From contig SMMW01000550.1 in assembly GCA_004794655.1 (NCBI GenBank), forward strand, positions 372,001-436,000: 64,000 bases of DNA. Direction: 5' to 3'. The notes below the pieces were generated by a model. That model did not search any database and was not told where the DNA came from. It was given only the letters and a program-made list of their open reading frames with translations. A program made the translations under genes and the position numbers. Positions 1 through 11,700 of the stretch are shown piece by piece; the stretch's first letter is position 1, and every line of letters begins with the position of its first letter. The stretch is from Marisa cornuarietis. Taxonomy: Eukaryota; Mollusca; Gastropoda; Architaenioglossa; Ampullariidae.

Positions 1-207
1 GACATCCGGGTATTTTCCAGACACCTAACTTCTACACCTTCGTGACTTGAAAACTTTGTTTTCCTTTTCTCCTATCTTTATTCAAGATAATCGATTAGAC
101 ATTACTTGGAAGAAGAAGATTAAACGATGAAACATTGTTCACGGAACATTGTTTTTTTTTAGCGATTGGAGCAAGTTAAAATAGTACCACGAGTAACAAT
201 GTGTATG

Positions 208-376
208 TGTACTTGGCGGCTGTCCTTCCACGTGACTACCGGTATGGTACCGAAACTTAGTCGAAAACTATCCTTCAAGGTACCTTGGAGGTTGCTCGAC
301 ACCCCGGTGGCTAAAGGTAGAACTGGCTTACGAACTGAAGGAGTGGACTGGTCATCCTGTACAGTTAATTATCAAA
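208..376 (+). mobile_element. Decayed LINE remnant (RT C-terminal tail), same family as the 6845-7552 copy
   Basis: The DNA aligns by eye with the LINE copy at about 7290-7440. Shared blocks include CGAAAACTATCCTTCAAGG, AGAACTGGCTTACGAAC and TGGACTGG followed by CATCCTGTACAG. In the intact copy these encode the conserved tail with the HDTLSKTILQGTLEGG-type motif. Here small indels and substitutions break the frame, although a run of open codons survives. Only about 170 bp are left and both ends fade into AT-rich sequence, so this is an old, dead copy. It lies on the same strand as the younger copy at 6845. I infer family membership from the block order, not from a database hit. Confidence 0.6.
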
Positions 377-538
377 CATTTCCAAGAGTGCTTTTCACGT
401 TTTTATATTTTAAAGTTTCTGTATATATAGATATATTAACTAAAATCACTAGACATAAGGAAAATAATTATTTTACATTTTTAGTACAGTTCAAATAGAA
501 CTGCTTTAAACATTTTTTTTTACATATTTTATTAATAG

Positions 539-875
539 AACAGGTTGGTTCGTCTACAAAACTACAAATTAACGGTGCACGCATATAACTGCAGGCTCTT
601 TATGGTGGTTTACTTACATTACTATCGGATGGTTTATCTATGTGATTACAGGTTGATCTCAGTATACAGCTGCAGGCTGGTAGAGGTTTATAAATACAGG
701 CATTTGCACAGTAAATGTACACATATACTGGGCATACAACTGTGACAGGTTGGTCTGTCTACAAAACTGTTAATATAGGTACACGTGTCACTACAGGCTG
801 GCTTACATACAGAACTCAGGCTGGTTTAGTTACTTAGCTACCAGCTAGTCTATGTATATAGCTACTCGTTAGTTA
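539..875. repeat. Degenerate tandem repeat rich in CAGGCTGGT / CAGGTTGGT
   Basis: A 23-bp block beginning CAGGTTGGT and ending CTACAAAACT occurs at 541-563 and again at 746-768, with one substitution. Shorter CAGGCTGGT-like blocks separated by TACA/ATAC text fill the interval. The structure suggests an old, diverged minisatellite. No convincing coding potential. Confidence 0.45.
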
Positions 876-1785
876 CCTTTGTCAGTGCGGACAGATGCAC
901 ACGCACAATGACCACAAGTAGGTCACTAAGTCAGGTAAGTAGCACTGAGGTGACAGTGTTACCTGGGGAAAACCTCTGGCAACGTGGTTTCGAGTAGCTG
1001 TTGCTATGACGACCGTAGAGTCAGACAAACAGTGGGGCCTGCGACCAGACGGCAGCAGCGGCCGTTAAATTTTAATGGTCCAGTGTGATCAGGGCGTGGG
1101 CCCCCGGGTGGGGAATATTGGGTTAGACACTTATCAGCTACCCTGATCGAAACTCGATTCGGGGTACTTGATAAAAGTGAGCGCAAATGAATGTTTGACT
1201 GGCCGCACACGATCTGTTACCACTCGGTGGTGTCCAGCTTATTCCGGAAGATTGGGTTCGGAGCCGAGCGTTTGGGTAGGAGAAAAGGGTGGCAGGGCGG
1301 GTCTGTGGACGGGTGGAAGTGGTTGTTAGAAGATATCTAGAGCGATGATCACAATCCGCCGCAGTGACGACAGTGTGTAACGGTCATTGCTACTGTCGTG
1401 AGGTCATACCCAGTTCTGGGGTCAGGAGAGTTTTGTGTAAAGAATTCAAGTTAGAGAAGACTTTTTGTGTGTTGCTGTTAACATAGTAACTTTCTGCGAT
1501 ATTTTTACACGAACCTTTCCAGACACATCGGCATACTGTTGAAATATTTGGTTAGAACAGATTTCAATCTGCAATCTCGGCACCAGACCTTGTGTCAGTA
1601 TTGACCCACAGCACATGTCGGTAATAAAGCCAGTTGTCGTCAACGTGACAACAAATCAAATGACAAATGACTATTGACCAGCTCTGTTAGTTCCAGAGGG
1701 CAATAATAACTTGGCAAATATGCTCAATTACAAAGCAAACTCATAACAGAACACATGGTTATATTAAAAAACGCCCTCTTACATC

Positions 1786-1788
<3 letters not shown>
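876..1788. other. Unique non-coding stretch
   Basis: No gene recognised. It contains a moderately GC-rich part (about 1000-1330) with an imperfect hairpin at 1139-1166 (arms around CTGATCGA and TCGATTCG). The short open frames show no family motif. Confidence 0.4.

Positions 1789-1840
<52 letters not shown>
1789..1840. repeat. (CA)26 microsatellite
   Basis: Uninterrupted CA dinucleotide tract. Open frames across it are poly-CV or poly-TH artefacts. Confidence 0.95.
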
Positions 1841-1843
<3 letters not shown>

Positions 1844-2794
1844 TCTTTCATCTACTATTGAGCATCTGAAGTGATGAAGGTTATAAACAATTTCAAATAT
1901 CTGCTGCTTCTGCATTGTATAACTTGTATATTGCTTGAATTTTTTCCCAAGACATGTTCAGTATGAAAAGTAACATAAGAAGCCTTCCTGACAATTTTCT
2001 GATCGCGATGCTTATACCAATGACTTTGGAACAACTATAGACATGCTATTCCTTTCATAGACAGAAAAACTGCGGAACCAGCAGACAAAGGAAAACGACA
2101 AGAGACTGTCAATGGACGACTGAAGAACGATTTGAGATCGGTGTGCTAACTTTAGTTTGCGAAGAAGGACAAGCTTTGCTGACAATATGTTAATTCTGTC
2201 CTTACGTCCCGTTCAAGCCAACAATCAAAACAGTATCAAGGTACCCAAAGTAGTCAATAAACTGAACAGGTTTGTCTTGTACCATATTATAACAACATCA
2301 TCTCTAATTCTGATCCTAAAATCTACATTTGTGTTTTATCGACGAAGACCTTCAGAAGATGCTCGTCCCACCAGTAGACGAGCTTTGATAAAACACTGCC
2401 GTGATGTTGCTCATGTCCCTGAGACACAATCAGCAATGCGGCACCATATACACATTTTGCAAGATAACTGTTTTCCCCCGCTTCTTGTACAGCTCTCGGT
2501 ATACATGATATACAGCAAAGGTAACAGACAGCAGTCCTGCGGAGATCCAGTGCTTGTAATGACAATAGCAGAGTAGCGACTGTTCACAGAGATTCTATCG
2601 CCACTGATTAATATTTGTATTTGACACGGCAGTGATATAGCTGTGGAATGCTTTTGCGTGGCAAATACACTTCTTTTATTTTTTTTCCTCTTTGTATGTA
2701 TTTTCTACATAATTATTTGTATTATAATATCAGTTATTAAAGGGAGGCAATCTTTACGTTTCTCAACAGCAAGGGACTATCCAACACCACAGCT
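1841..2794. other. Unique AT-rich stretch without a recognisable gene
   Basis: Open frames of 139 codons (plus strand, 2157-2576) and 80 codons (minus strand, 2323-2565) overlap here. Neither shows a motif, signal peptide or membrane pattern I recognise, and their overlap on both strands suggests chance. No repeat family seen. Confidence 0.35.
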
Positions 2795-2802
2795 TATATA
2801 TC

Positions 2803-2835
<33 letters not shown>

Positions 2836-2863
2836 TGAGAGACAGAGAGACAGAGAGAGAGAC
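2795..2863. repeat. (TA)n(GA)n compound microsatellite
   Basis: TA tract running directly into a GA tract with scattered CAGA interruptions. Confidence 0.9.
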
Positions 2864-3062
2864 ATCTTTAATGCCAGTGACTCACGCTCATTGTGGCATG
2901 GGGGGGAGGAGATACAAGCACATTTACAATACAAAGCACCAAGTTCAACAACAGTCTTTAGGCAACTTTACAAAACATTTGGTCATCAGGCATATTCTCT
3001 TTCCAAAAGGACATGACTATATATATATATAGGTATTTCATTATACTTCCATCCATCTATAA

Positions 3063-3138
3063 ACACACACACACAAACAGACACACACACACACACACAC
3101 ACACACACCGCAGACACACACACACACACACACACACA
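3063..3138. repeat. Compound (CA)n microsatellite
   Basis: CA tract interrupted by AAACAGA and CCGCAGA segments. Confidence 0.9.
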
Positions 3139-3473
3139 TCTATAAGTAGAAACATTACCTGTTGAATAGCATGGTATGTACAGCTGCATCTAAATATACA
3201 CAAGCAAGCCACTTATTCCCAGCGATATGGTTTCTTTAACCTTTATATCCAATCAATCAATGTGCAAAATTTAATTTCACAATCATACATATACATATCT
3301 ACCCATACCTTGTCATCTCATATGAACACTTTCTTTTAGTTACATTCGCCCTTTTCTTCAAGGGAAATTGCTTCCCAGGCAGGCAATACACACCGATGTC
3401 TTCACATGTCCATCCATATGAGCACATTTTTCAGCTGTCTGCATTGGATGTAAGCCAGTGGGTTTCCATAACT

Positions 3474-3515
3474 ACTCTCTCTCTATATATATATATATAT
3501 ATAAAATAGAGAGAG
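3474..3515. repeat. Palindromic (TC)n(TA)n(GA)n tract
   Basis: ACTCTCTCTATAT at the left is mirrored by TAGAGAGAGT at the right around a TA core, so either strand can fold into a long hairpin. Probably arose from slippage in an inverted microsatellite. Confidence 0.7.
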
Positions 3516-4814
3516 TTGTATTAAGTAGAAGTAGTTACTAGGAAGTACTTAAGAGTGAATAATATTCAGTGAATCATTTTCTTTTGTGTGGAAAGACCCG
3601 CATTACCGATGCTACCCATATTACCCATTATTTACAGTTCATACCCAAGAATTAGGGCGGATCAGTAAGAATCAGGCAAAACACTGGAAACCTTCTGACC
3701 ATAGTGAAAACAGGGTGGACTGAAGTGGCATTGGTACATCACAAACATGACTTGCAAAGAGGACTCGACAGGGAACAGCAAACGGAACTGAGGTAGAATA
3801 TGAGACAACCATTCAAGACTAGTCTGGTCAAACCTCTCGTTTGAGGAAGTGAGGAAGTGGCTGAGAACCGAGAATGATGGTGGGCTTCGGTGGTAATGTC
3901 GTCAGGGGCGCCCACAGTCTATCAAACTGGGATAAGAGGAGCGATGATGATGATGATGATGATGCGACGATAAAAGACAGGAAAGAAGGGGAGAGAGAAA
4001 AATTGAAACGGAATAAAAATAAAGAAGCAGACTTTCAAACCCTAGTCTAATGTTCTCAAAACAACCCCCCCCCCAAAAAAAAAATGAATACCGGAATGGA
4101 GTGGAGGGGGAGGGGCTGGAGAGGTACCCGCTCAGGGCATGCTCTTCTTTTGTAGTCGTCGGCACCTTTTTCTTCCCACCCTTTGCGCCCCTTCTGTCTT
4201 TTCTTTTTTCGCGTCTCCAAAGCATTGCCCGCGTGCAAGCCCCCAAAAGAACGAGCGCCGGCGAGGTGTAGGAGCAGGTCGGGGTCCGCCATGCCGGCTG
4301 CAGCGGTGAGTATTTGTGTAACGCTCACCGACAGGCAGTGACATTATCGCCCATTCACGCCATATTCTGGAGGGACCGCAAATCTGTGCTGATCAAGGCG
4401 ACCGCGGTGTACGCACCAAACTTACTCCATTTCTCATTACCCGAGCCGCAGTGCCGCGACCCACTGCAAGATGGTATCTGGGGTGGGGGTGGGGGGACAG
4501 GCACGCGGTTGCCGATGCAATGGAATTATTTGTGTTTCCTGCGAGGCTGTGATAAAAGTTCATAGCTGGCGACTGCTGCTGCTGTTTTCTGCTGGTGTCT
4601 GTTGCGTGGGCTTCAGGAGGAGGAGGAGAGAAAGAAAGTGAGAGAGGGTGGGGGTCGGGGGAGGAAAGGAAGGGGATGAGAGGGGTGCGGGAAGATTGTA
4701 AAAGCTGTGGGCTCAGTGTAGGTGTCGAGCGCATGGCGTCCTAATGGAGCTAAGATGAGCAGCGAGAAGAACCTGCTTCGGAACAAGCTCATCGAAAATG
4801 AATTAATGGACGTT
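3516..4814. other. Unique stretch with (GAT)n and purine-rich tracts
   Basis: Contains a (GAT)n run at 3943-3964, a C8A9 homopolymer junction near 4066-4083 and a GGA/GA purine-rich segment at about 4615-4690. Open frames on both strands of 4050-4350 overlap one another and are not recognised. Confidence 0.4.
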
Positions 4815-4940
4815 ACATACATGTATGCGCGCGCGCGCACATACGCGCACGTGCACACACAGTACGGTTACAGAAGGGTATGCACACATAGTCGTGTCGC
4901 ACTGACGCACATTCTACACACACACACACACACACACACA
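4815..4940. repeat. Alternating purine-pyrimidine (CG/CA)n tracts
   Basis: ATGTATGCGCGCGCGCGCAC followed by further CGCGCAC/GTGCACAC text at 4815-4861, then a pure CA tract at 4916-4940. The first part is a textbook Z-DNA-prone alternation. Confidence 0.75.
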
Positions 4941-5335
4941 TGCACGCAAACACGCTAAGATTATTACAAGAGTTTATGCTCACACGTGCAATTTGTCTCA
5001 CATGCACGTAAACATTCTCACTCAGACACGCACACACTTTAGCACAACAACAAAACTGCTCGCGCACACATGCCAGTCATGTAGCAGGCGACGTGCACGC
5101 GACATTCACATCAAACGCGAGGAAATCGATACCCGAGACGCATCGCCACGCATGACGATCACTCAAAGCGACACCATGGCGGTTGCGTCCCCTGCTTGCT
5201 AGTGATGTCCCCTTGCTTGTGAACATTAGGGATGTCGCTGCCTGCCTCTTGAGGTGGCCTGCCTGTTGCTGCTCCAAGAAACCAGGCATCGAACGGCCTG
5301 ACCGACACTAATAGCCAAAGGACGAGTATATGCAT
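4941..5335. other. Unique stretch, no gene recognised
   Basis: Mixed-composition sequence. An ATGGCG in good context at 5175 opens only eight codons before a stop. Longer open frames on both strands show no recognisable motif. Confidence 0.35.
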
Positions 5336-5337
5336 AA

Positions 5338-5375
<38 letters not shown>

Positions 5376-5471
5376 GCGAGAGAGTTCATGTATGTCCGTG
5401 TGGGCGTGTGTCTGGGAGTCTGTGTGTGTGAGAGAGAGAGAGCGAAGAGAGAGTTCATATATGTCTGTGTG

Positions 5472-5531
<60 letters not shown>
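5336..5531. repeat. (GT)n/(GA)n compound microsatellite with an internal duplication
   Basis: GT and GA tracts alternate. A segment with GA repeats followed by GAGAGTTCATRTATGTC and GTGTGG occurs twice about 72 bp apart, before a long terminal GT tract. This indicates duplication of a 70-bp-scale unit as well as dinucleotide slippage. Confidence 0.85.
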
Positions 5532-5532
<1 letters not shown>

Positions 5533-5613
5533 TGAGCAGGTTTGTACACACAAGCTGTTTCTCTTCTGATATCGCCTGGTAAGAATAATCTTTTACCTGA
5601 GTTTTTTTTTTTT

Positions 5614-5676
5614 AATTGTAAAATAATTCTAGCAGTAGAGAGAAAATTGTAAAATAATTCTAGCAGTAGAGAGAGA
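5614..5676. repeat. Tandem duplication of a ~31-bp unit
   Basis: TTGTAAAATAATTCTAGCAG followed by TAGAGAGA is present twice in direct succession. This is a simple two-copy tandem repeat. Confidence 0.85.
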
Positions 5677-6650
5677 GTTTATTTTCATCGGTTTGAGCAA
5701 TTTTAATACAAGTTTTTTCGTTTGCTCAATCAGTTGATCGATCACTCAGATGTTTAAATAGTTTGTCCCCACGCAGTTCACGTGCTTGTTCCAGGAGGAC
5801 ATTTGTTTAAACACTCTGTGTGCATGTTCAATGAGTCGTAAAGACATGAATTCTCCCCACAACAATTTAGGAATTGCAAAGCTTGGACAACATGAGACAC
5901 TGGTCTTGATATTATATTCTGGAAAATCAATACAAAAATTTGAAATGTTAGTGTCTTTAGGAAAATGTAATTTCTCCCTTATTTCTTTGAAACAATTCTT
6001 TTATTGCTGTAACATTTAGGGCGCAATTCCATGAACCAGAGTACTCCTACATAAGTTTCCTTCCCAATGGACTCTGTAAACTGCAAAAAAAAAAAAAAAT
6101 TCTTTTCCACCTTGAGACTTGTTTTCCTATTTTTGCGAACAACCTCGTAGTTATTTGCCTGGATGATGGCCTCCCCAACCTACTTCTGGGTCCTATATCC
6201 GGTCCTGCACGAGGGTGAAGGGTCATAAACATGGCACTAGGCTGATCAACTCTGTGTCTATGTAAGCGAGTACTGTGCACACAATATATATATATATATA
6301 TATCACAGAAATTCATTTTATAAATACAAACTTCATCATTATTACAAATAGGTCTTTTGATGTTGTGTAAAGACACAGAACTTAACTATAAATCGTCATT
6401 AGTCTTTTTACAGTATTTCTGTCTTCTGTTTTATTATGTTTGTAATAAATATCATGTTTATTATTTTGTTAATATTTCCATTGTTCCTGCTCCTGCTATA
6501 CTAACAAAATGTATTAAAATATGCACGTTGTAAACTAAAATCTGAAAGGAATAATAACTGATTTCACTGTTGGGCACCAAACATTCAAGACAATTGTGAA
6601 AGTTGTGTAGGTGAAACTCGGTCTCACTGCTGCTTGCATTGGAGCAAAGA
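5677..6650. other. Unique AT-rich stretch
   Basis: Holds an A-run (about 6084-6098) and a (TA)n tract (about 6283-6302). Open frames of 77 and 109 codons carry no family signature. No gene called. Confidence 0.4.
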
Positions 6651-6844
6651 TACTAATTATTACTACTAAATATTCCCATACTAATTATTCCTACTAAATA
6701 TTCCCATACTAATTATTCCTACTAAATATTCCCATACTAATTATTCCTACTAAATATTCCCATACTAATTATTACTACTAAACATTCCCATACTAATTAT
6801 CACTACTAAATATTCCCATACTAATTATTACTACTAAATATTCA
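6651..6844. repeat. 28-bp minisatellite, left part (about 7 units)
   Basis: Unit includes CTACTAAATATTCCCATACT followed by AATTATTM. About seven units in tandem with few substitutions. The array resumes with the same unit at 7553 after an intervening LINE, so both parts were one array before insertion. Confidence 0.9.
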
Positions 6845-7552
6845 AAGAGCAAAGTTATGATCAATGGCAACGGCAAAGCAGAGATCTATATGAACGGGGT
6901 ACAGCTCGAAGAAGTAAGCAGCTTCAAGTACTTGGGAGCCACCCTCTCCAAGGACGGCAGCTCCACGCAAGATATCCGCATCAAGATCGCAACAGCAACA
7001 GCAGCAATGGCTAGGCTAGATAGGATCTGGCATAGCCACAAGATAAGGTTCACTACCAAGTACAGGCTGTACAAATCCCTGGTAGTGCCGATTCTGCTCT
7101 ACGGATGTGACACGTGGACTCTACTCGCCGAAACGGAAAGGAGAATCCAGGCATTCAAGAACAAGTGCCTGAGGAGGCTGCTCCGGATCTCATACAAAGA
7201 ACATAAAACCAACGACTTTGTAAGAAACAAGATTTCCACACTCGTAGGACGCCAGGAACCTCTTCTATCAACAGTCAAGCGACGTAAGCTGGTCTTCTTT
7301 GGTCATGTGACTTGGCACGACACCTTGTCGAAGACTATCCTTCAAGGCACTTTGGAGGGTGGCCGACGCCGTGGTGGTCAGAGAAAGAACTGGCTTACGA
7401 ACATCAAAGACTGGACTGGTCGTCCTGTACAGGACCTGCTGACTATCGCTCAAAATAGGCAAGAGTGGCGGGCCCTATCAGCTGCCGCGTCTATCCATGT
7501 GATCCCCCACAACGCCAGGTGCCAGGCACGGGACGACTGACTGACTGACTGA
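6845..7552 (+). mobile_element. 5'-truncated non-LTR retrotransposon (LINE), RT palm end/thumb and C-terminal tail
   Basis: An open frame from 6857 to 7540 (227 codons from the first ATG, open upstream to about 6845) encodes the end of a LINE reverse transcriptase. KSKVM at the very start matches the conserved-lysine motif D of the RT palm. It is followed by KYLGATLSKDG, VPILLYGCDTWTL, ERRIQAFKNKCLRRLL, the KLVFFGHV and KTILQGTLEGGRRRGGQRKN tail motifs, and QEWRALSAAAS near the end. This layout is typical of RTE-like endonuclease/RT elements. The endonuclease domain and the catalytic FADD box are missing, so it cannot act by itself. The frame runs without a break to a stop inside a (CTGA)n 3' tail. 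The copy interrupts a 28-bp minisatellite, which marks both junctions sharply. The intact frame and clean junctions suggest a comparatively recent insertion. The element family is certain as a LINE; the exact clade is inferred. Confidence 0.9.
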
Positions 7553-7651
7553 CTATCACTACTAAATATTCCCATACTTATTATCACTACTAAATATTCC
7601 CATACTAATTATTACTACTAAATATTCCCATACTAATTATTACTACTAAAT
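7553..7651. repeat. 28-bp minisatellite, right part (about 3.5 units)
   Basis: Resumes the unit with ACTACTAAATATTCCCATAC immediately after the (CTGA)n tail of the LINE, ending in a partial unit CTACTAAATAG. Confidence 0.9.
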
Positions 7652-8230
7652 AGTTTTTAGTATCTTTGGCTGGAATAATCTCTGACAGTGTCCGGGAGGT
7701 GTGAAATGCAAGACAATGATGCGGCCTGAGATGGAAGACGGGAAGGAAAGACATGAGCCCGGCTGTACATCAATGGTAATAGAAAGAAAGATTGCTATTT
7801 ATCCACAGAGCCTCGTGTCCCGGCATGCAATTCACTAAGCTTAACATTTGCCTGTGTTGTAATTTACCGGCCCAAAGGAAGTGAATATGCTTAACCATGA
7901 AAAATAGCGGAGCTAAATGTTAAAGAACAAATTCAAAAGTCAGCAAAATTCCTGCACGGGGGTCTGGCAACCGTTTCTCGCAACAAAACGTCTGTCTCCT
8001 CCTCCCTCCTGCCTCCTGCCTCCGGATGGCGCAGAAGTTAAAACAGATTTTCATGACTTAAGGAGCGGGGGCGAGGCTGCCGTGTGGTCTGTTTCCAGTC
8101 GTTTGTTGGTTATTTGTAAACAGACTGCAAAATAAAACTCGCTCCTGCAAGGTATTTGCGCTTCTCGCGACCGCCTGCGCATGTCAAGCTTAATGACAAG
8201 AACACGCGCTCTGTGAAGTGGCGGCTGCTA
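7652..8230. other. Unique stretch leading into a promoter-like region
   Basis: No repeat or gene recognised. GC content rises from about 8000 onward. It includes CCTGCGCATG near 8174, an NRF1-half-site-like sequence. Confidence 0.35.
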
Positions 8231-8349
8231 ATTGGTTGCTTTGATCTTTTCCGCCAATCCAACTGGTGCGGAGAGTATGAAAGAAACGTGGCTTCATTGA
8301 GTCTGACTTCGAGAACACAGCCATGGCCGCCATCTTCTTGGTGACGTCA
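8231..8349 (+). promoter_or_regulatory. Candidate promoter: inverted CCAAT boxes, YY1-type and CRE motifs
   Basis: ATTGG at 8231-8235 and CCAAT at 8254-8258 form opposed NF-Y-type boxes. GCCGCCATCTT at 8326-8336 is the reverse complement of the YY1 motif, and a full CRE palindrome TGACGTCA lies at 8342-8349. Such clusters are typical of metazoan core promoters. An ATG at 8323 in good context (CCATGG) opens a 50-codon frame on the plus strand, MAAIFLVTSDQ..., with no recognised domain. Direction and activity are inference. Confidence 0.3.
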
Positions 8350-8683
8350 GATCAGATGAGATGGCAACAGATAAGAATAATATGTTTGGAAGTATCGCGG
8401 TCTGTCTTTTCTTTTTTGAGGCAGAAAGCTATTATTCTTGTTTTTATGTATCTCTTCGTGGTAGCATCGGCATGAGACAGCATTTAGCATTTTGTTTCTT
8501 CTGTTTCGTCATCATCCAGTGGTGCAGGAAACGGGGGGCAAGAGTCGGGGGCAGCTGCTCTCTAAAAAAAAAAAATGAGCCTGAGGAGGCAAGAATGTGA
8601 ATGTCGTTCACTGTCAACATGGAGTTTGTCTTCCCCCACACCACCAAAGCTGAGAATCTTCTTGGGCCACCGACATCGTCAGC

Positions 8684-8692
8684 ATTATTATT

Positions 8693-8780
<88 letters not shown>
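8684..8780. repeat. (ATT)3(ATC)n(AGC)n compound trinucleotide microsatellite
   Basis: About 19 ATC units followed directly by about 10 AGC units. Every frame is open through it, giving poly-Ser, poly-His, poly-Asp, poly-Met or poly-Ala/Gln artefacts on both strands. Confidence 0.95.
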
Positions 8781-8781
<1 letters not shown>

Positions 8782-11700
8782 TGTCGTCGTAATGGTGGTC
8801 ATATTCGTCTGTCTCTTTTGTCGCATGGTCAAGACCCACTGCCTTATGGGAATAGTCATGGAAGTAGAAATACTGTTTTCTATACTCTCCTAGTTTTTCT
8901 CAGTTTATTTATATAAAATGGTGGACGGCGCCGAAGATGTCAAATAACTAATTTTTTTTCTTTGCACACATACTGGGTTTTGCTCGTATATAAGCGCGGG
9001 TTAAATACAAACTACACGCCCGCACGCACGCATTCTCGCATACGCACACACACACACACACAGACTATAGTTTCAAACGCGTTCGTACACAACACAGAAA
9101 CACATACATACTTCAAATTCCAAGCTGCACACAAGGTTTTCAAAAATCCAGAATAAATATACTAAAGCCGGCAAAGCTTGCGACTTAACTATTCAGCAAA
9201 ACATTTTACAGAGCAGGCCCTTCCTCGCTTTCATCGTCACTTCAGCCTCGCCGACAACAGCAACAACAGCGGCGGCGGCGGCGGCAGTGGATGTGGTGGT
9301 GGTAGTGTTTGGTGGTGGTAGGCTGACCCTAAGAATCAGCTCCTCACCCCTATGGTCATGCTTCATCCCTTCACCAAGGGTGAGAAAAATGTCTCGGCAA
9401 GTCTTCGACTGATGAAAATCTTCTCAAAGCATTGAAGATTTACCGCCGGTACAACTGAGCACGCTCACTCATCATCGTCCACATCACCGGGTTTATTTTT
9501 ACTTTGATTTTATTTTTTATTGTTGGGGGGGGAGGAAGGAAGGAAAATGGGACAAACCCTCTTCATTATTCTTACGCAGCTGCAGCACTTAATTCCCACT
9601 CGGACGGCGGACTTTAATAAACACACCCACACAGACACACGGCTGTGAGCAGGGCGATAACCCAGCTCTTGTTTGTTTGTTTGTTTGTTCTCGTCTCTTT
9701 CATCACTGGTTTAATAAGTATGTCTTTTAGCGAATATTTATACGCAGATCACTCAAGATATGAGGTAACAGCCCTGCCAGCGTGCTTTGATCGGTTACCT
9801 CCCCTTTGGCTCACGGAGAGACAATCTGTTACAAGCTGCTGATGGAGAAGCGTGAGCAGCAATCACTGCCTTGTTTGCTTGTGAACTGACAGCCAACGTC
9901 CTGGGGAGATGTAGGTAATACCGGAAATCAACAAGACAGGAGGAAAACATATTTGTTAACTTCACAACTGCACTGTCCGAACTCAAACTCATTTTAAACT
10001 TAATCAGCTTTCACCTTTTTTTTTCGAATGCATCATTTAAATTTGGCCACTTTTTTACAGCTGCATTGAAGAAACAGCAGACCCATCAAAATGTTTCTTA
10101 CGCAGGGAAGACATCCTGAGGTGCAAGACACTGTTTTGACTTTCCATCATGTCCTGTAAAATCGGAAAGAACTGAATCGAAGAAATCTTTTTTATTCGGC
10201 TACTTTCACATAACTTTGACATTACATTTTCATGAAAGAAATTTTTTAAAATTATTTTAGTTCAAACAATAATAACAATTTATAGATTTATAAATTAACA
10301 TACAGATGCAATCTACGCCGGTGGTCGACGGGACCCTTGGCTAGAACCACGTCCTTCCATCCATTCTCTGTGGAAAGACAAGTAAACTTGTGTCAGTGCT
10401 TGAATAAGAACTGACAGCTCAAGGATCTGTTTTAGATATGGTGGCATTGTAAGTATAAAAATTGTTTAGGCTAGCCGATATTATTCCTGAACGATGATTA
10501 TGCTGTAGTGTTGGTCAGGTGTTATGTATATATCCGTCAATCTATTACGGTAAGGGAATTGGTCAGTATTCAAGAATAAACTGTAACACTCTCAGTTCTA
10601 TCCAGGTCGAGCTTGTGAGGTCTGTGAGGGTTACTCATCTAGGGACTTCAGGGCCATTGATTGGCTGGTTTGATTTGACCTTTCAACCTCTGCATCATTG
10701 AAGAAACTTGACACAATGTAGACGGCCTTCGCCATTTGTTTGTGGTTGTTGTTTTTTTAACATTTGCAGACCTGATAATAATACCAACAATAGTAAGGTA
10801 GAAGATATTTAATTGAGAGTCAACATCTTGGTGAGATGCATGTGATACTAGACAGAAATAAGTGCGGGGGGGGGGAATATGCTTGCAAAGATGACTAACT
10901 CATGCTTGTCGGATGTGATTAATATTTAAAATTAACTAGACATCACGATTTTACATTAAATGCATCATTTTTATTTTGCTAATTTTTCAAAACCACAAGA
11001 TTGCTGTCCGTTTCCTTAAAGTAAAAAGACTGTTTGTTGCTGTTAATGAGCGATATTTGGTGGGAAATGGTGGCACTGAGTGGACTAGAGGACAGAAAAT
11101 GCTCTTCAACTTGTTTACACCTCTTAACGCCTGGCAGTCTGTCAGTAATTATTTGCTTAGTTTGAGTCTGAAGGATTATTTTTCTGACATATAATTATGT
11201 CGGTATATTGCTGGACATTGCCTTCATGCATAGAAAGGATTAGTCCCCGGTCAAAGTACGAAATTTCTAGAAAAGGAATATTTTGATTCAGTACTCTGGA
11301 TTCAGTTTTGGATAGTGAATGTGTGCATTCATCTTAAATTTTTTAACTTGAGAAATCTTCATAGAAAGACTCCTTTCTAGTCCTCTGGTCTTCGTGTATA
11401 CGTTTAATAAAAATTTAAGAGACAAAATCCTGAAGGTCTAGATTGGGTAATTTCAGCATCGGTCAGTCTGCGTGTGCATGTCCAAAAAGAAACGTTAATT
11501 ATTTATAGTTTTAATTTGCAAGCTGCTGCCAGAAGAACAGGAATCAAATCATATGTTGAAGAAAAAGTGATTTGAATCCCTGTTTGCCGCATTGTTAAAG
11601 GCTAAGTCGCACTTCCACAAATGTTCATCCTGCCTCAAGTGGACGCAAACGGATGGCGCTACAGACCAACATGATTCAACAGAAAACTTATCTTCAAGCT

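Noticed and set aside
8444..8916. Poly-Asp, poly-Ser, poly-His and poly-Met frames
   Set aside because: All derive from one (ATC)n(AGC)n microsatellite.
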